Positions 55,929 to 64,000 of a stretch of DNA of 64,000 bases are shown piece after piece (position 1 is the stretch's first letter; each line of letters starts with the position of its first letter). The DNA is from a virus. Made by a program: the position numbers and the translations under genes. The notes beneath the pieces were generated by a model. That model saw only the letters and a list, made by a program, of their open reading frames with translations, was not told where the DNA came from and made no database searches. Where the stretch lies: positions 350,616-414,615 of IMG/VR virus record IMGVR_UViG_3300046616_000314, one strand, 5' to 3'.

Positions 55929-56796
55929 TAGGAAGAATATCTTTCAAAATAAATTCAGGGTATTCAACAAAAATAATATTCGACTTCAGTTGGGGGCTCG
56001 ATTTCATTCTTGTGTCACCGTTCTTCACGCGGACCTGTAAATGACAGGCGTGTCCCGTGTTGGTGAGCAATTTGAAATTGAACTTGTTGGCTTGCGTCTT
56101 GCCCCGCATCGGCAGGGTTTCGATGTCAACCACGTCAACGAAATTGAGTTTGTCTAAGACCGTATAATCCTCAACATAGCAACCCTTTTTCGAAATTGCG
56201 AATTTAAAATAGGGTTCGCTACCAAAAATAAATTTGCCTAGGGTGTTAGCTAACTTGGCGCGATCTTCGCTCTCGTTGATCAGATTTACCGAAGAACTAA
56301 CCCACTCGTCATAAGCATTGTACTTGCCGCCCCAAGATGAGAATCGACGTTCATCCGTGGGGAACTGATCATAAAGGCTGCGGATACTCGCGCCTTGATC
56401 GGGGTTGACACCATAAACTTTGGTGAAGTCGTAATTGCGATGGGTTCGATTACTTTTCAGTTCGGGATTGTTGTGCTTGCACGAGATACCGAACCACTTG
56501 TCACCTTCGGCAACGATGTCGCGGGGATCACCCTTTGCGCCAGCCATGTCGCTATTGAAGGCGAAGAATTCTGGTAGGGGTCGCCCTTCCGAACGCTTCA
56601 CGTAATCCACAACATAGTTCAGAGCAATCTCATCCATATGATTGTAGAGGGTCGGTGCATCTAAACGTAATTCGCCGTGTGCGCTTTGATTAGCGAAATA
56701 CGAGGGATTTTGCGTGAATGAAATTCCAGTGACGCTCGTTAGATGATGAGCAACAAGAAATTCGAATGCTTTGCCGTTACGGACTTGTGTAGCCAT
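55921..56796 (-). CDS. HaeIII-like type II restriction endonuclease
   Basis: 291 residues from ATG 56796. GDPRDIV (89-95) followed by WFGISCKHN (101-109) matches, from memory, the D...(x)K nuclease core of HaeIII (GDVRDIL ... SIKHN), with a following HR-x-x-DF segment and an FGSEPYFKF segment at corresponding places. HaeIII cuts GGCC. A phage could use it against host or rival DNA. A cognate methylase is not next to it: the neighbour is Dam, while the C5 methylase lies at 37.5 kb. Its start is just downstream of a terminator, so its own promoter is unclear. Confidence 0.75.
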   Translation of the reverse strand: MATQVRNGKAFEFLVAHHLTSVTGISFTQNPSYFANQSAHGELRLDAPTLYNHMDEIALNYVVDYVKRSEGRPLPEFFAFNSDMAGAKGDPRDIVAEGDKWFGISCKHNNPELKSNRTHRNYDFTKVYGVNPDQGASIRSLYDQFPTDERRFSSWGGKYNAYDEWVSSSVNLINESEDRAKLANTLGKFIFGSEPYFKFAISKKGCYVEDYTVLDKLNFVDVVDIETLPMRGKTQANKFNFKLLTNTGHACHLQVRVKNGDTRMKSSPQLKSNIIFVEYPEFILKDILPSA

Positions 56797-56805
56797 GGTG
56801 AATGT

Positions 56806-56842
56806 TAAAAACAAAATGGGGATCACCAACTAAGTGATCCCC
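56806..56842 (-). terminator. Rho-independent terminator of the sigma-factor operon
   Basis: On the minus strand GGGGATCAC, 7-base loop, GTGATCCCC, then ATTTTGTTTTT. Stem at 56818-56842, T run at 56806-56816. It ends transcription from the gp55-like operon just before the restriction-enzyme gene. Confidence 0.85.
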
Positions 56843-56912
56843 AGATTTGTTCCGGTTCCTTAATTTGTTAACCATGTATAACAAAGGCTAGGAACCATAT
56901 GCATTATTAAAA

Positions 56913-57236
56913 TTACAGTGACTCGTAATTTTCTTTCAGCCACTCGATAACAGCATTGAAATCATTCGAAGAATCGCTAAGTTCAGCGAGCTTTAAAACC
57001 TCTTCTTCCGACTTGATTTTGCATCGTTTCATGGCGTCTTTGCTCATCACCAAAGGTGAGCCTGCCCACGTATAACCGTGAAGGTCGCTTTGAACCCAGG
57101 CTTCCTTGTCTAGGAAATCGAGCAACACTCCAAGAGCGCAGAAATGGTCATCGTGGTCGCGCAAACCACACTTACCATGTTTGTATTCACCGGATTCAAG
57201 ACGTTCGATCCACTTAAGGGCGGTTCCGCGATTCAT
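56913..57236 (-). CDS. Conserved small phage protein, unknown function
   Basis: 107 residues. WIERLESGEYKHGKCGLRD then HFCALGVLLDFLDKEAW is a pattern I know from hypothetical phage proteins (L-x-S-G-x-Y-x-Q ... C-x-L-G-V-L). ATGA overlap with gp55-like gene's stop, so co-translated with it. Its 70-base downstream gap leads to the terminator. Confidence 0.7.
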   Translation of the reverse strand: MNRGTALKWIERLESGEYKHGKCGLRDHDDHFCALGVLLDFLDKEAWVQSDLHGYTWAGSPLVMSKDAMKRCKIKSEEEVLKLAELSDSSNDFNAVIEWLKENYESL

Positions 57237-58087
57237 GCTGCTAGATCGTCCGACTTCGAAACCAGCGGGGGAGCCTTGGGCTTACGACCACGGGTAGACT
57301 TGGCGCCTTCCGGTAGACGATACTCAAGTTCGTTCTCGACCTGTCGGGTGTACGACGGGGTTGCGCCAGCCATGATGAGAAGGTCATCGCGGATGTTCTG
57401 GTTCTTCTTTTCGAGGTTCAGAATGCGGGTGAAGCAATTCTTGATGACGGTGGTATAGAAAGCGAACGGGTTGTCCGACTTGCTCTCGTCAAACTGAAGA
57501 CCGATTTGCGCAAGCTGAAGGTGGGCTTGGCTACGCATTTCGTCTACATACGTATAACCGCGCCAGTTGCCGCGACGCGAGTAGCGTTCGACCAGCAACA
57601 TCATCATCATGGCAAGGCGATTGTTGATCTTGCCGTTGTCGGTGCAGAAGTGACCGTTTTCAATGCCGCCCTTCCAATGCGAACGCAGCACTTCCTTCAG
57701 ACCGTCTTCAGTCATGATGTAGTGCTTGAAGGGTGGGAAACCTGCCTTGACGTAAAGCTTGTCGCCAACGACCTTGCTCTTACGTGATTTAATAGGGTCT
57801 TCTGGAATGTGTTCGTAAGTCATAACCCGGAACACGAGGCTTTCGGTGGTGATGGTGTTAATGTCGATTGAGGGTTTGCCACGAGGCGATGCCTTCTTAG
57901 CCTTTACCTTGTCAATCAGTTCTTGTGTGATCTCACTCTTGTCTAAAACAATGATGTCATGGTTGGAATGCGCTTCATCAACGAAAGAACAAAATGACTT
58001 CTTGCTTTCGTGAATAGCTGCTAACAACTCTTTGTTATTGATATACTTGATTTTTGCACTTTGTGCAACTGCTGGGGTAATGCTCAT
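57233..58087 (-). CDS. 55: Late-transcription sigma factor (gp55-like)
   Basis: 284 residues from ATG 58087, with AGGA before it. The core GYTYVDEMRSQAHLQLAQIG and NPFAFYTTVIKNCFTRILN matches sigma region 2 as in T4 gp55 and its cyanophage relatives, which direct RNA polymerase to TATAAATA late promoters together with the sliding clamp. The N-terminal 110 residues are longer than in T4 gp55 (185 residues), and the basic C-terminus (STRGRKPKAPP) may contact DNA or polymerase. Confidence 0.8.
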   Translation of the reverse strand: MSITPAVAQSAKIKYINNKELLAAIHESKKSFCSFVDEAHSNHDIIVLDKSEITQELIDKVKAKKASPRGKPSIDINTITTESLVFRVMTYEHIPEDPIKSRKSKVVGDKLYVKAGFPPFKHYIMTEDGLKEVLRSHWKGGIENGHFCTDNGKINNRLAMMMMLLVERYSRRGNWRGYTYVDEMRSQAHLQLAQIGLQFDESKSDNPFAFYTTVIKNCFTRILNLEKKNQNIRDDLLIMAGATPSYTRQVENELEYRLPEGAKSTRGRKPKAPPLVSKSDDLAA

Positions 58088-58254
58088 ATAGTTAATATAT
58101 CCTATCTTAATTCTAATACGCAATTTTTATTATTCAAAAACACTTGAAATAGTGAAATTAATACAGTAACATGGAAGAATCTGGTCTCCACTAGCGATTT
58201 AGATTGCCTATTTCGTCTCAGATCGTGTATGGTTAACTCCTACTTTAATGCATT

Positions 58255-58262
58255 CATAAATA
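58255..58262 (+). promoter_or_regulatory. Late-promoter-like box CATAAATA
   Basis: Before the nucleotidyltransferase and baseplate genes, in the 138-base gap from the divergent gp55-like gene. One mismatch to the T4 late box TATAAATA. Transcription would start about 58268, making ATG 58274 the first usable start codon. I see nothing else in this gap beyond a weak TTGAAA/TAACAT pair. Confidence 0.45.
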
Positions 58263-58789
58263 TGAGTATGGCTATGCGCGTTATTTTTACCTATGTGCGA
58301 ATGAATCCAGTGACGGTTGGACACGACCGTTTGGTGGGTGAGATCGTGCGACAAGCGAAGGCAAGTGGATCGTCTGCTTATCTTTACCTGTCGCAATCAC
58401 ATGATGCTGACCGCAATCCATTGAACCCGGAATACAAGCTTGGAGTGATCCAAAAGCGGTATCCAGGCGTCACGGTTAAACTTGCTAAGAACGTATTCGA
58501 GGCAGGACAAGACATGGCGTCTGAGGGTTTTAAGGAAGCTGTCATGGTGGTCGGAGCCGACCGCTATGAGTCATTTGGTCAGTCGCTTTCTAAGTACGTA
58601 GGGACGGAAGTCCTGCCCTTGGAAAAGATTGATGTCGAATTCATTACACGTGGCGAAGAAGAAGCAAGTGCAACTAAAGCACGTCTCGCCGCGCTGAATG
58701 GTGACATTGAAGGTTTCGCTGCACTCGTTGGGTCTAACGAAGTGCATGAACTGTATGAAGCTGTTCGGGAGGGTATGGGAGCAAAGTAA
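58262..58789 (+). CDS. Cytidylyltransferase-like / NMN adenylyltransferase-like protein
   Basis: 175 residues from ATG 58262; ATG 58274 (MRVIFTYVR) may be the true start. RVIFTYVRMNPVTVGHDRL is the first strand and nucleotide-binding loop of this superfamily (H/T-x-G-H), and VVGADRYESF the following strand. The SKxR-type end is replaced by ATKAR. Members join NTP to NMN, phosphopantetheine or similar; here NAD salvage is plausible, but the substrate cannot be read. Confidence 0.75.
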   Translation: MSMAMRVIFTYVRMNPVTVGHDRLVGEIVRQAKASGSSAYLYLSQSHDADRNPLNPEYKLGVIQKRYPGVTVKLAKNVFEAGQDMASEGFKEAVMVVGADRYESFGQSLSKYVGTEVLPLEKIDVEFITRGEEEASATKARLAALNGDIEGFAALVGSNEVHELYEAVREGMGAK

Positions 58790-58792
58790 TAT

Positions 58793-59947
58793 ATGGCTGG
58801 CAATGTAACACCGATTACGACAAGTGGTGTTGAAGTTATTACAGGCGTTCAAGTTGGTGATGTTGATACAACACCTTCAAAAGTCGCGCTGGCAGTTTCG
58901 TCCTATAACTTGAAAGACGCTGATGGCAAGACTGCATTTGTCAATAGCGTTCAAGCAAAAGAAACCCCTGGCTTCAACAAAGCATTCAATGATGCTTTGG
59001 GTATCAAAAAGAATACAAGCGTAGCGTATACGTCGGTTGAATTAACTTCGGCAACGATTGCCACTCCCGCCAATCTCCAAGGCATTACTGCACCAAAGGC
59101 GGGTGGTGATTTCATGGCGGCTGGCGACATGCGTCAGCGCATCACGGGCATCACCGTTGCGCAGCCCGGTTCAGATTTTGTTGCGGCAGGTAGCCTTAAT
59201 CCTACGATGGATTTGCAAGGTATCAGCGGGACACAACCCGGATCGGATTTCGTAGCCGCTGGATCATTTGCCCAACCTAATTTCACCGCGTATTCCAACA
59301 CGTCTAACGACATCCGCGTTCGCCTATGTGCCCAGGTGGGTCAAGAGTCGCGCGTCTATGGTGACGACACACCTGACAATCTGATGTCGATCATGCATCC
59401 GAAGGCGCATGGCACGAATGGTCTGTTGTTCCCGTACACGCCGACGATCAGCGTTACCCAGGCTGTTGACTACAAGGAAGCTGGTCCTCTGGTTCACACC
59501 AATGCCGACATCCAAGCCTATAGCCGTACACCGAGCGTGACCTTCAGTGTCACAGGCAAGTTCACCATTCAGAACCAACGCGAGGGACGCTATGCGCTCG
59601 CGGTTCTGCATTTCCTCCGTACCGTTTCGAAGATGTATTTCGGTGAACAAGACAAGGCAAATGGTCTGGCAGGCTTGCCGCCGCCCGTGTTGGTGTTCAA
59701 CGCTTACGGCAATTATATGTTTAACAATCTCCCGGTCATCCTGAAGTCGCATAGCTACACATTGAACGACACGGTTGACATGGTTGACGTGCAAACAGCC
59801 GGTGGCATTGCCCGCATTCCGGCATTGTTTGAAATCAGCATGGATTTGGCTGTTCAACAATCGCCATCGAAACTCCGCAAAGAATTCAGCCTTGATGCTT
59901 TCCGCACTGGTGATCTGATGCGCAATAACAAGTCAGGGTGGATTTAA
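58793..59947 (+). CDS. Baseplate/tail-tube structural protein (gp48/gp54-like)
   Basis: 384 residues. The C-terminal 230 residues (FPYTPTISVTQAVDYKEAG, TVSKMYFGEQDK, PPVLVFNAYGNYMFNNLPV, SFTLNDTVD-like KSHSYTLNDTVD) look like the T4-type tail-tube initiator/cap proteins of cyanophages. The N-terminal half holds three imperfect copies of a 19-residue unit with GSDFVAAGS (about 95-159), not expected in that family. Starts the baseplate operon; TAATGA overlap with the gp53-like gene. Confidence 0.8.
   Translation: MAGNVTPITTSGVEVITGVQVGDVDTTPSKVALAVSSYNLKDADGKTAFVNSVQAKETPGFNKAFNDALGIKKNTSVAYTSVELTSATIATPANLQGITAPKAGGDFMAAGDMRQRITGITVAQPGSDFVAAGSLNPTMDLQGISGTQPGSDFVAAGSFAQPNFTAYSNTSNDIRVRLCAQVGQESRVYGDDTPDNLMSIMHPKAHGTNGLLFPYTPTISVTQAVDYKEAGPLVHTNADIQAYSRTPSVTFSVTGKFTIQNQREGRYALAVLHFLRTVSKMYFGEQDKANGLAGLPPPVLVFNAYGNYMFNNLPVILKSHSYTLNDTVDMVDVQTAGGIARIPALFEISMDLAVQQSPSKLRKEFSLDAFRTGDLMRNNKSGWI
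59075..59269 (+). repeat. Three-copy in-frame repeat in baseplate protein
   Basis: Units LQGITAPKAGGDFMAAGDM, ITGITVAQPGSDFVAAGSL and LQGISGTQPGSDFVAAGSF at residues 95, 117 and 141, spaced 22 and 24 residues. DNA copies have diverged at third positions, so the duplication is not recent. Confidence 0.8.
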
Positions 59948-60252
59948 TGAGCAAGTATACTTACGCGGCGTCTTCGCCCTACGCAACTACATCCCAAACC
60001 AATTGGTACATCGGTTACTATGCTCCGCGCGCGATCCCGCCTGCTGCGGACGACAAACCGTTCACGGTTCTGCCTAAGCACGACACCAAGCCGACTGTTT
60101 TGAGCAATGATCTTTACGGTACGCCCGCTCTTTGGTGGGTGTTCGCCGTTCGCAATCGTAACCTGATAAAAGACCCGGTTTGGGACTTGAAAGAAGGTTT
60201 GGAAATTATTGTCCCCTCATTGGCGACACTCAAGAAAGCACTTGGCATATGA
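59947..60252 (+). CDS. 53: Baseplate wedge protein (gp53-like)
   Basis: 101 residues from ATG 59947. NDLYGTPALWWVFAVRNRNLIKDPVWDLKEG followed by LEIIVPS is the typical gp53/LysM-like baseplate core (YG-x-x-x-LWW-x-x-x-x-x-N ... PG/EG-x-x-I-x-x-P). Much shorter than T4 gp53 but like the cyanophage form. Four-base overlap with the next gene. Confidence 0.85.
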   Translation: MSKYTYAASSPYATTSQTNWYIGYYAPRAIPPAADDKPFTVLPKHDTKPTVLSNDLYGTPALWWVFAVRNRNLIKDPVWDLKEGLEIIVPSLATLKKALGI

Positions 60253-62684
60253 CGATTAAAGACGATCAAGAGAAACAAACGTTACTCCGTCCCTACGTCC
60301 CCCAATCGAATAGCGCGGCTCTGACACATAACTGGAATACGCTCTCAAGCTTTGAGGAACCAACACCCTTGAAGCAATCTGAGACGCATCGGTATGAAGC
60401 CTTGGTTAGTAAAGACCAATTGGCTGTCTTAGATGCAAAGGCAGTTGTTCCACAAACGCAATCAACTTATGTAACTCAAGCGGATGCCGTTGTTGAGAAT
60501 ACATCGGATATGCTTCGCGCTGAATTGGAAACCGAAGAAGGTTTCATTGAAAACATTCTTAGCCGTTATCCGAGCTATGCTTACAAGTTCCGTTTGTTTA
60601 TGACAAACGAGATCGATATTGCTTTGAGAGCAAAGACCGGCACTGAAGCTAATCTGTATAATGCTCTAGATGAATTGAACCAATACACGTTGGCTGAAAG
60701 CGGCGTGACGGCTGGCTTTAATATCAAGAGCGTTGAAATGAATACGGCGGCTGGTCCGAACTTCCGAACCCGCAATTCGTATCTTACTGAAATCAAGATG
60801 GAAGTGAATGAGCCGAAGGGTTCAAGCTTCACGGAAGTCTTGAGCAATGCGGCAGAGCGTTTGAGAATTTCGAATTATCGCTTGTTCTGGTACTATCTGG
60901 AACTTACATTCATTTCGTATAATGATGACGGTTCGATCAACGAATCTCCATTGGAAGATTTGAACCTTCCTAATGGTGGTCGTTGGATTTGGCAGATTGA
61001 CATCAATAAGTTGGATGCTCGCGTTGACGAAAGCGGGTCCAACTATACGCTATCCTGTCGTCCACATAGCATGACCGCATTCAATGACAACTTCCTAGGT
61101 ACACCAGACAACTTGACGGTTGAGGGTAGCACTATTGGTGATCTGTTCGCCGACATGAGCAAGAAACTGACCCAGGCTTATACTCGCCGCTACGCTGGTG
61201 AAATTTATAAGTTTAAGATTGTCAATCGGGGTATCGAAGGCAAAGACATCGATATGAACACCTTCAAGGTTCAGCCTGACAAGGATGTCGATAACATTCG
61301 TGCTTTGTCGATGGTTGCCAATAAGAAGAATATTCCTTCGGCATCTATTCCCAAGGGAACAACGGTTTCTGACTTCATTGATTTCGCATTCATCCACTCG
61401 GAAGATGCACAAAAAATCATGCTGGATACGTCTTCGCCGGTTAACTTGGAAGACTCGGACGGCACGTTCAATGGCAAGGGTTATCGAGCTTCGGTCATCT
61501 TCCGAATTGAAACCGATGTTGTGGTTACAGGTTTCGACCCGATTACCAACACCTACATGAAGGAAATCACCTACAACGTTTGGGGCTACAAGACTAAGGC
61601 TGCGTTGTTGAGCCGTTCACAGGGCGACAACATTATCAAGTCGCCGAAGGTTGCTGTTGATATGGTCAAAGCCATTAAAGCAGACGGTGGAATGAAAAAG
61701 AAATATGACTTCATGTACACTGGCATGAACACCGAAGTCTTGCGTTTCGATTTCAATTACAACATGGCATTCAGTGTCGTCTTGGGTAACATCGCCGGTT
61801 GGCGCCAAGGCTACGATCAAGTTGCGGTTCACGCCAAGGTCGCGCCCAATGGAACCAACATCAAGGCTGGTGGCAGTCAATCGGGTGAAGTCAACGAATT
61901 GACGGTTGACCAAGTAGCCAAGCAAATTGATGATTTGAAACGAGATCGCGCCACGGCAGAAGCTAATTCGCAATTGACGGATGCACAACGCCAAACCGTC
62001 TTTGCACAAATTGATGCGCGGTCACGTCGTCTTCAAACTCGCGCCGATCTACTTCGTAAAAATTATAACGATGCGAAGGTTTCGCAATTAGAAGCCGACA
62101 TTCGCGATGGTTCAACAAACGCTTATAGCGAAGACACATTCGGGGAAGACTACGTTCCTACCTATGACTCTACGCTGAAGATTTCTTATCAGTCTCAGAC
62201 CGATGAATCTACCAACGCTCAAGGAACGGGTTTCTTGGGTCACTGGCATCGCGGCGAGAGCTTGACGGGTTCGTTGTTCAACCAATTGTATCAGCCGATG
62301 AACAACGCAATGTTCAAGATCAGCATTGATATTCGCGGCGATCCTTATTGGTTGGGAGCTTCGAACTTGGATCGTCGTGCATTGTTGAATGGGCTGACCT
62401 TGAAGCAATCGCAACATGCTGATCTCAAGGCTTTGCCGACTTTCGTTCAACATGACACGGCGTTTGCTTTGAACTTCCGCTTCCCCGCTCGTATCGATCC
62501 CGAAACTCAAATCCCAGAAATCCGCAAGGACGATTCGTTTAACGGTGTTTACGTTGTGACGATGATCAAAAGCGTATTCTCGGATGGGGCTTTCACACAA
62601 ACACTAGACGCTTACAAACTTCCTTTGGTCAACATGGTTGGTCAGAGCAATCCTAAGACGACAGACGCCGGTACAATTCAATGA
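60249..62684 (+). CDS. Baseplate hub structural protein
   Basis: 811 residues from ATG 60249 (ATGA overlap). Strand-rich with hub-like stretches LRISNYRLFWYYLELTFISY, NLTVEGSTIGDLFADMSKKL and DKDVDNIRALSMVANKKN. A coiled-coil insertion at about 555-635 (VAKQIDDLKRDRATAEANSQL ...) and a C-terminal beta region (MFKISIDIRGDPYWLG, RIDPETQIPEIR ... NGVYVVTMIKSVFSDGAFTQTL) typical of proteins next to gp5. The family is assigned by position between gp53-like and gp5-like genes and by this C-terminus. Confidence 0.75.
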   Translation: MTIKDDQEKQTLLRPYVPQSNSAALTHNWNTLSSFEEPTPLKQSETHRYEALVSKDQLAVLDAKAVVPQTQSTYVTQADAVVENTSDMLRAELETEEGFIENILSRYPSYAYKFRLFMTNEIDIALRAKTGTEANLYNALDELNQYTLAESGVTAGFNIKSVEMNTAAGPNFRTRNSYLTEIKMEVNEPKGSSFTEVLSNAAERLRISNYRLFWYYLELTFISYNDDGSINESPLEDLNLPNGGRWIWQIDINKLDARVDESGSNYTLSCRPHSMTAFNDNFLGTPDNLTVEGSTIGDLFADMSKKLTQAYTRRYAGEIYKFKIVNRGIEGKDIDMNTFKVQPDKDVDNIRALSMVANKKNIPSASIPKGTTVSDFIDFAFIHSEDAQKIMLDTSSPVNLEDSDGTFNGKGYRASVIFRIETDVVVTGFDPITNTYMKEITYNVWGYKTKAALLSRSQGDNIIKSPKVAVDMVKAIKADGGMKKKYDFMYTGMNTEVLRFDFNYNMAFSVVLGNIAGWRQGYDQVAVHAKVAPNGTNIKAGGSQSGEVNELTVDQVAKQIDDLKRDRATAEANSQLTDAQRQTVFAQIDARSRRLQTRADLLRKNYNDAKVSQLEADIRDGSTNAYSEDTFGEDYVPTYDSTLKISYQSQTDESTNAQGTGFLGHWHRGESLTGSLFNQLYQPMNNAMFKISIDIRGDPYWLGASNLDRRALLNGLTLKQSQHADLKALPTFVQHDTAFALNFRFPARIDPETQIPEIRKDDSFNGVYVVTMIKSVFSDGAFTQTLDAYKLPLVNMVGQSNPKTTDAGTIQ

Positions 62685-64000
62685 GTATGAACCTTAATAA
62701 AACGCCGCCCGGTTTTAAGCCTAATGCTGGTGCATTAGGTCGGGTGGTTGACAACACAACCTATGTTGGTTTCGTAAAATATAATCAAGATGTTCAGCGC
62801 ATGGGGCGTCTTGGCGTCTACATTCCTGAATTGGGTGGTGATCCTCGTGACCCCGAAAGCTGGTTCACGGTGTCGTATGCTTCGCCCTTTGCGGGCGCGA
62901 CTTCTGCGCACAAAACGGTCAAAGATTCGAAGACCATGGACGGTTCACAAACCTCCTATGGTATGTGGATGGTTCCGCCCGATCTTGAAAACGAAGTGCT
63001 CGTTACGTTCGTAAATGGCAACACGGCGCGTGGTTTCTGGTTTGCCTGTGTTTGGCAGCAGAACATGAACCACATGGTTCCAGGCTTGGCTTCGAATATT
63101 ACGACTGAGCCACCGGATAAGCAAACCCAGTGTGGCTCTCTGCCTCCGGTCACGGAATATAATAAAAATAGCACGGTCAATGCTGACGAACCACAACGCC
63201 CGGTGTTCGCACCCCTGGCGACGGGACTATCTAAACAAGGATTGTTTAGTGATCTTGAACGCGGGGTGTCTTCCACTTCGGCACGTCGTGAGGCTCCGTC
63301 TCACGTGTTCGGTTTCCTGACCCCTCGCGGCAACAGCATCCACGTCGATGACAATCCGGTCAACGAATTCATCCGTATGCGTACACGTTCGGGCGCGCAA
63401 GTGCTTGTCCATGAGACGACAGGTTATGTGTATATCAATTCTAAGGACGGTAATTCGTGGATCGAAGTTTCTGACGTTGGTATCGATATCTATAGCGCGG
63501 GTGCAGTCAGTGTTCGCACCGAAGGTACCTTGAACCTTCACGCCGATAAAGATGTAAATCTTGAAGCCGATGGTAATTTGAATTTGCGTGCGGGTAAGAA
63601 TATTACCATGCAAGCCCCTGGCACGATGAACGTTCTCACCAACGGTGGTCTGATCTTGGAGACCGGTGGTAAGGCAAGCATCAATGCAGGTAGCGATGTC
63701 TTGTTCGCTTCGGGTGGTGCATTGCGTCTTGGCGCCGCTGGCGACATTTCTCAAGCCTCTGGGGGCATGAATGTGCGGTCGGCATCAGTGATCCACGACA
63801 ACACGTCTACGGCGGCTCCTGCCCCCTCTCCTGCGGCTCCTACGCTACCTACGGCGACTACGGTTGCCTCAACAACAGGAAGCCCGCCTTGCTACGCTGA
63901 AGCGTCTCGTCAATCGATCACCAATCGTTTCCCGTCTCACGAACCTTGGGGCGGACACCCTAAGCGCGGTATTGCCATTCCTGAAACGCATGATGCGATT
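62681..64000 (+). CDS. 5: Baseplate central spike/lysozyme gp5-like, C-terminus beyond window
   Basis: 440 residues visible. Residues 20-110 form the N-terminal OB fold of T4 gp5/VgrG proteins (VVDNTTYVGFVKYNQDVQRMGRLGVYIPELGG). Residues 190-345 cover FLTPRGNSIHVDDNP and VYINSKDGNSWIEVSDVGIDIYS, running into the repetitive DVNLEADGNLNLRAGKN beta-prism of the needle. The Pro/Ala-rich linker (APAPSPAAPTLP) then leads into PCYAEASRQSITNRFPSHEPWGGHP, the start of a further C-terminal domain, perhaps a peptidoglycan hydrolase. Starts in ATGA overlap with the hub gene. Confidence 0.88.
   Translation, partial: MSMNLNKTPPGFKPNAGALGRVVDNTTYVGFVKYNQDVQRMGRLGVYIPELGGDPRDPESWFTVSYASPFAGATSAHKTVKDSKTMDGSQTSYGMWMVPPDLENEVLVTFVNGNTARGFWFACVWQQNMNHMVPGLASNITTEPPDKQTQCGSLPPVTEYNKNSTVNADEPQRPVFAPLATGLSKQGLFSDLERGVSSTSARREAPSHVFGFLTPRGNSIHVDDNPVNEFIRMRTRSGAQVLVHETTGYVYINSKDGNSWIEVSDVGIDIYSAGAVSVRTEGTLNLHADKDVNLEADGNLNLRAGKNITMQAPGTMNVLTNGGLILETGGKASINAGSDVLFASGGALRLGAAGDISQASGGMNVRSASVIHDNTSTAAPAPSPAAPTLPTATTVASTTGSPPCYAEASRQSITNRFPSHEPWGGHPKRGIAIPETHDAI

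Noticed and set aside
55338-55931. 197-codon plus-strand frame over dam
   Set aside because: Dam motifs are complete on the minus strand; the plus frame is a shadow.
63227-63754. 175-codon minus-strand frame over the gp5-like gene
   Set aside because: The plus-strand gp5-like protein reads through without interruption and carries recognisable domains.
1-64000. tRNA, rRNA, insertion sequence, integrase or attachment site
   Set aside because: I saw no tRNA-like cloverleaf, no transposase or integrase motifs and no terminal repeats; almost all DNA is accounted for by tightly packed genes.

Overview
This window looks like part of a large T4-like (contractile-tailed) bacteriophage genome. Evidence: both subunits of a gp46/gp47 (SbcC/SbcD-type) recombination nuclease, a gp55-like late sigma factor, T4-type baseplate genes (a gp48/54-like tail-tube protein, gp53-like wedge, hub protein, gp5-like needle/lysozyme), Dam and C5 DNA methyltransferases, TAAATA late-promoter-like sites, and tightly packed ATGA-overlapping genes. 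The host is probably a Gram-negative bacterium, because the plus-strand clusters carry sigma70-like TTGACA/TATNNT promoters. I cannot name the host.

The outstanding feature is about 109 paralogous small genes that I call the KW-tail family. A typical member has 65-100 residues in four parts: a variable N-terminal strand region; a helix with Trp-Cys (WC) followed by either LGYYP or N-x-I-x-x-P; a variable strand; and a nearly fixed C-terminal tail S/T-E-E-D-A-x-x-F-K-L/M-K-W-L. Neighbouring copies overlap stop-to-start (ATGA, TAATG or TGATG), so each gene behaves as an in-frame cassette with near-identical edges. A plus-strand block (11.6-18.4 kb, LGYYP type) and a minus-strand block (35.9-18.7 kb, mostly NxIxxP type) converge at 18.69 kb. 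Outliers sit at 0.2-1.1, 5.2-8.4, 11.1, 38.6-40.2, 47.9-55.1 kb.

Layout: 0-1.1 kb, family outliers (minus). 1.1-3.2 kb, gp46. 3.3-11.1 kb, small plus-strand genes driven by host-like promoters, including a MazG-like protein, a metalloprotease-like protein and a truncated GlyRS-like class II synthetase core. 11.1-35.9 kb, the array, interrupted by a 51-aa CPIC protein, a plus-strand membrane microprotein and one frameshifted member. 36.0-38.5 kb, gp47, an unknown gene and a C5 methyltransferase. 38.6-40.2 kb, a variant subfamily. 40.1-43.9 kb, a zinc-ribbon protein and three putative ADP-ribosyltransferases; two of these begin with peptides that look like T4 capsid-targeting sequences. 44.0-46.8 kb, a tail-fibre-like protein and an Asp-box propeller adhesin. 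46.8-54.4 kb, accessory genes. 54.4-58.1 kb (minus), Dam, a HaeIII-like restriction endonuclease, a small conserved phage protein and the gp55-like sigma factor. 58.3-64.0 kb, a nucleotidyltransferase followed by the baseplate operon, which runs off the window.

Working model (inference): host-like promoters make the accessory and KW-tail proteins early. A constant C-terminus with a variable N-terminus suggests a library of adaptors or inhibitors sharing one partner. Modification and restriction genes act on DNA, and gp55 later switches on virion genes. Protein functions are read from motifs only; no database search was run.
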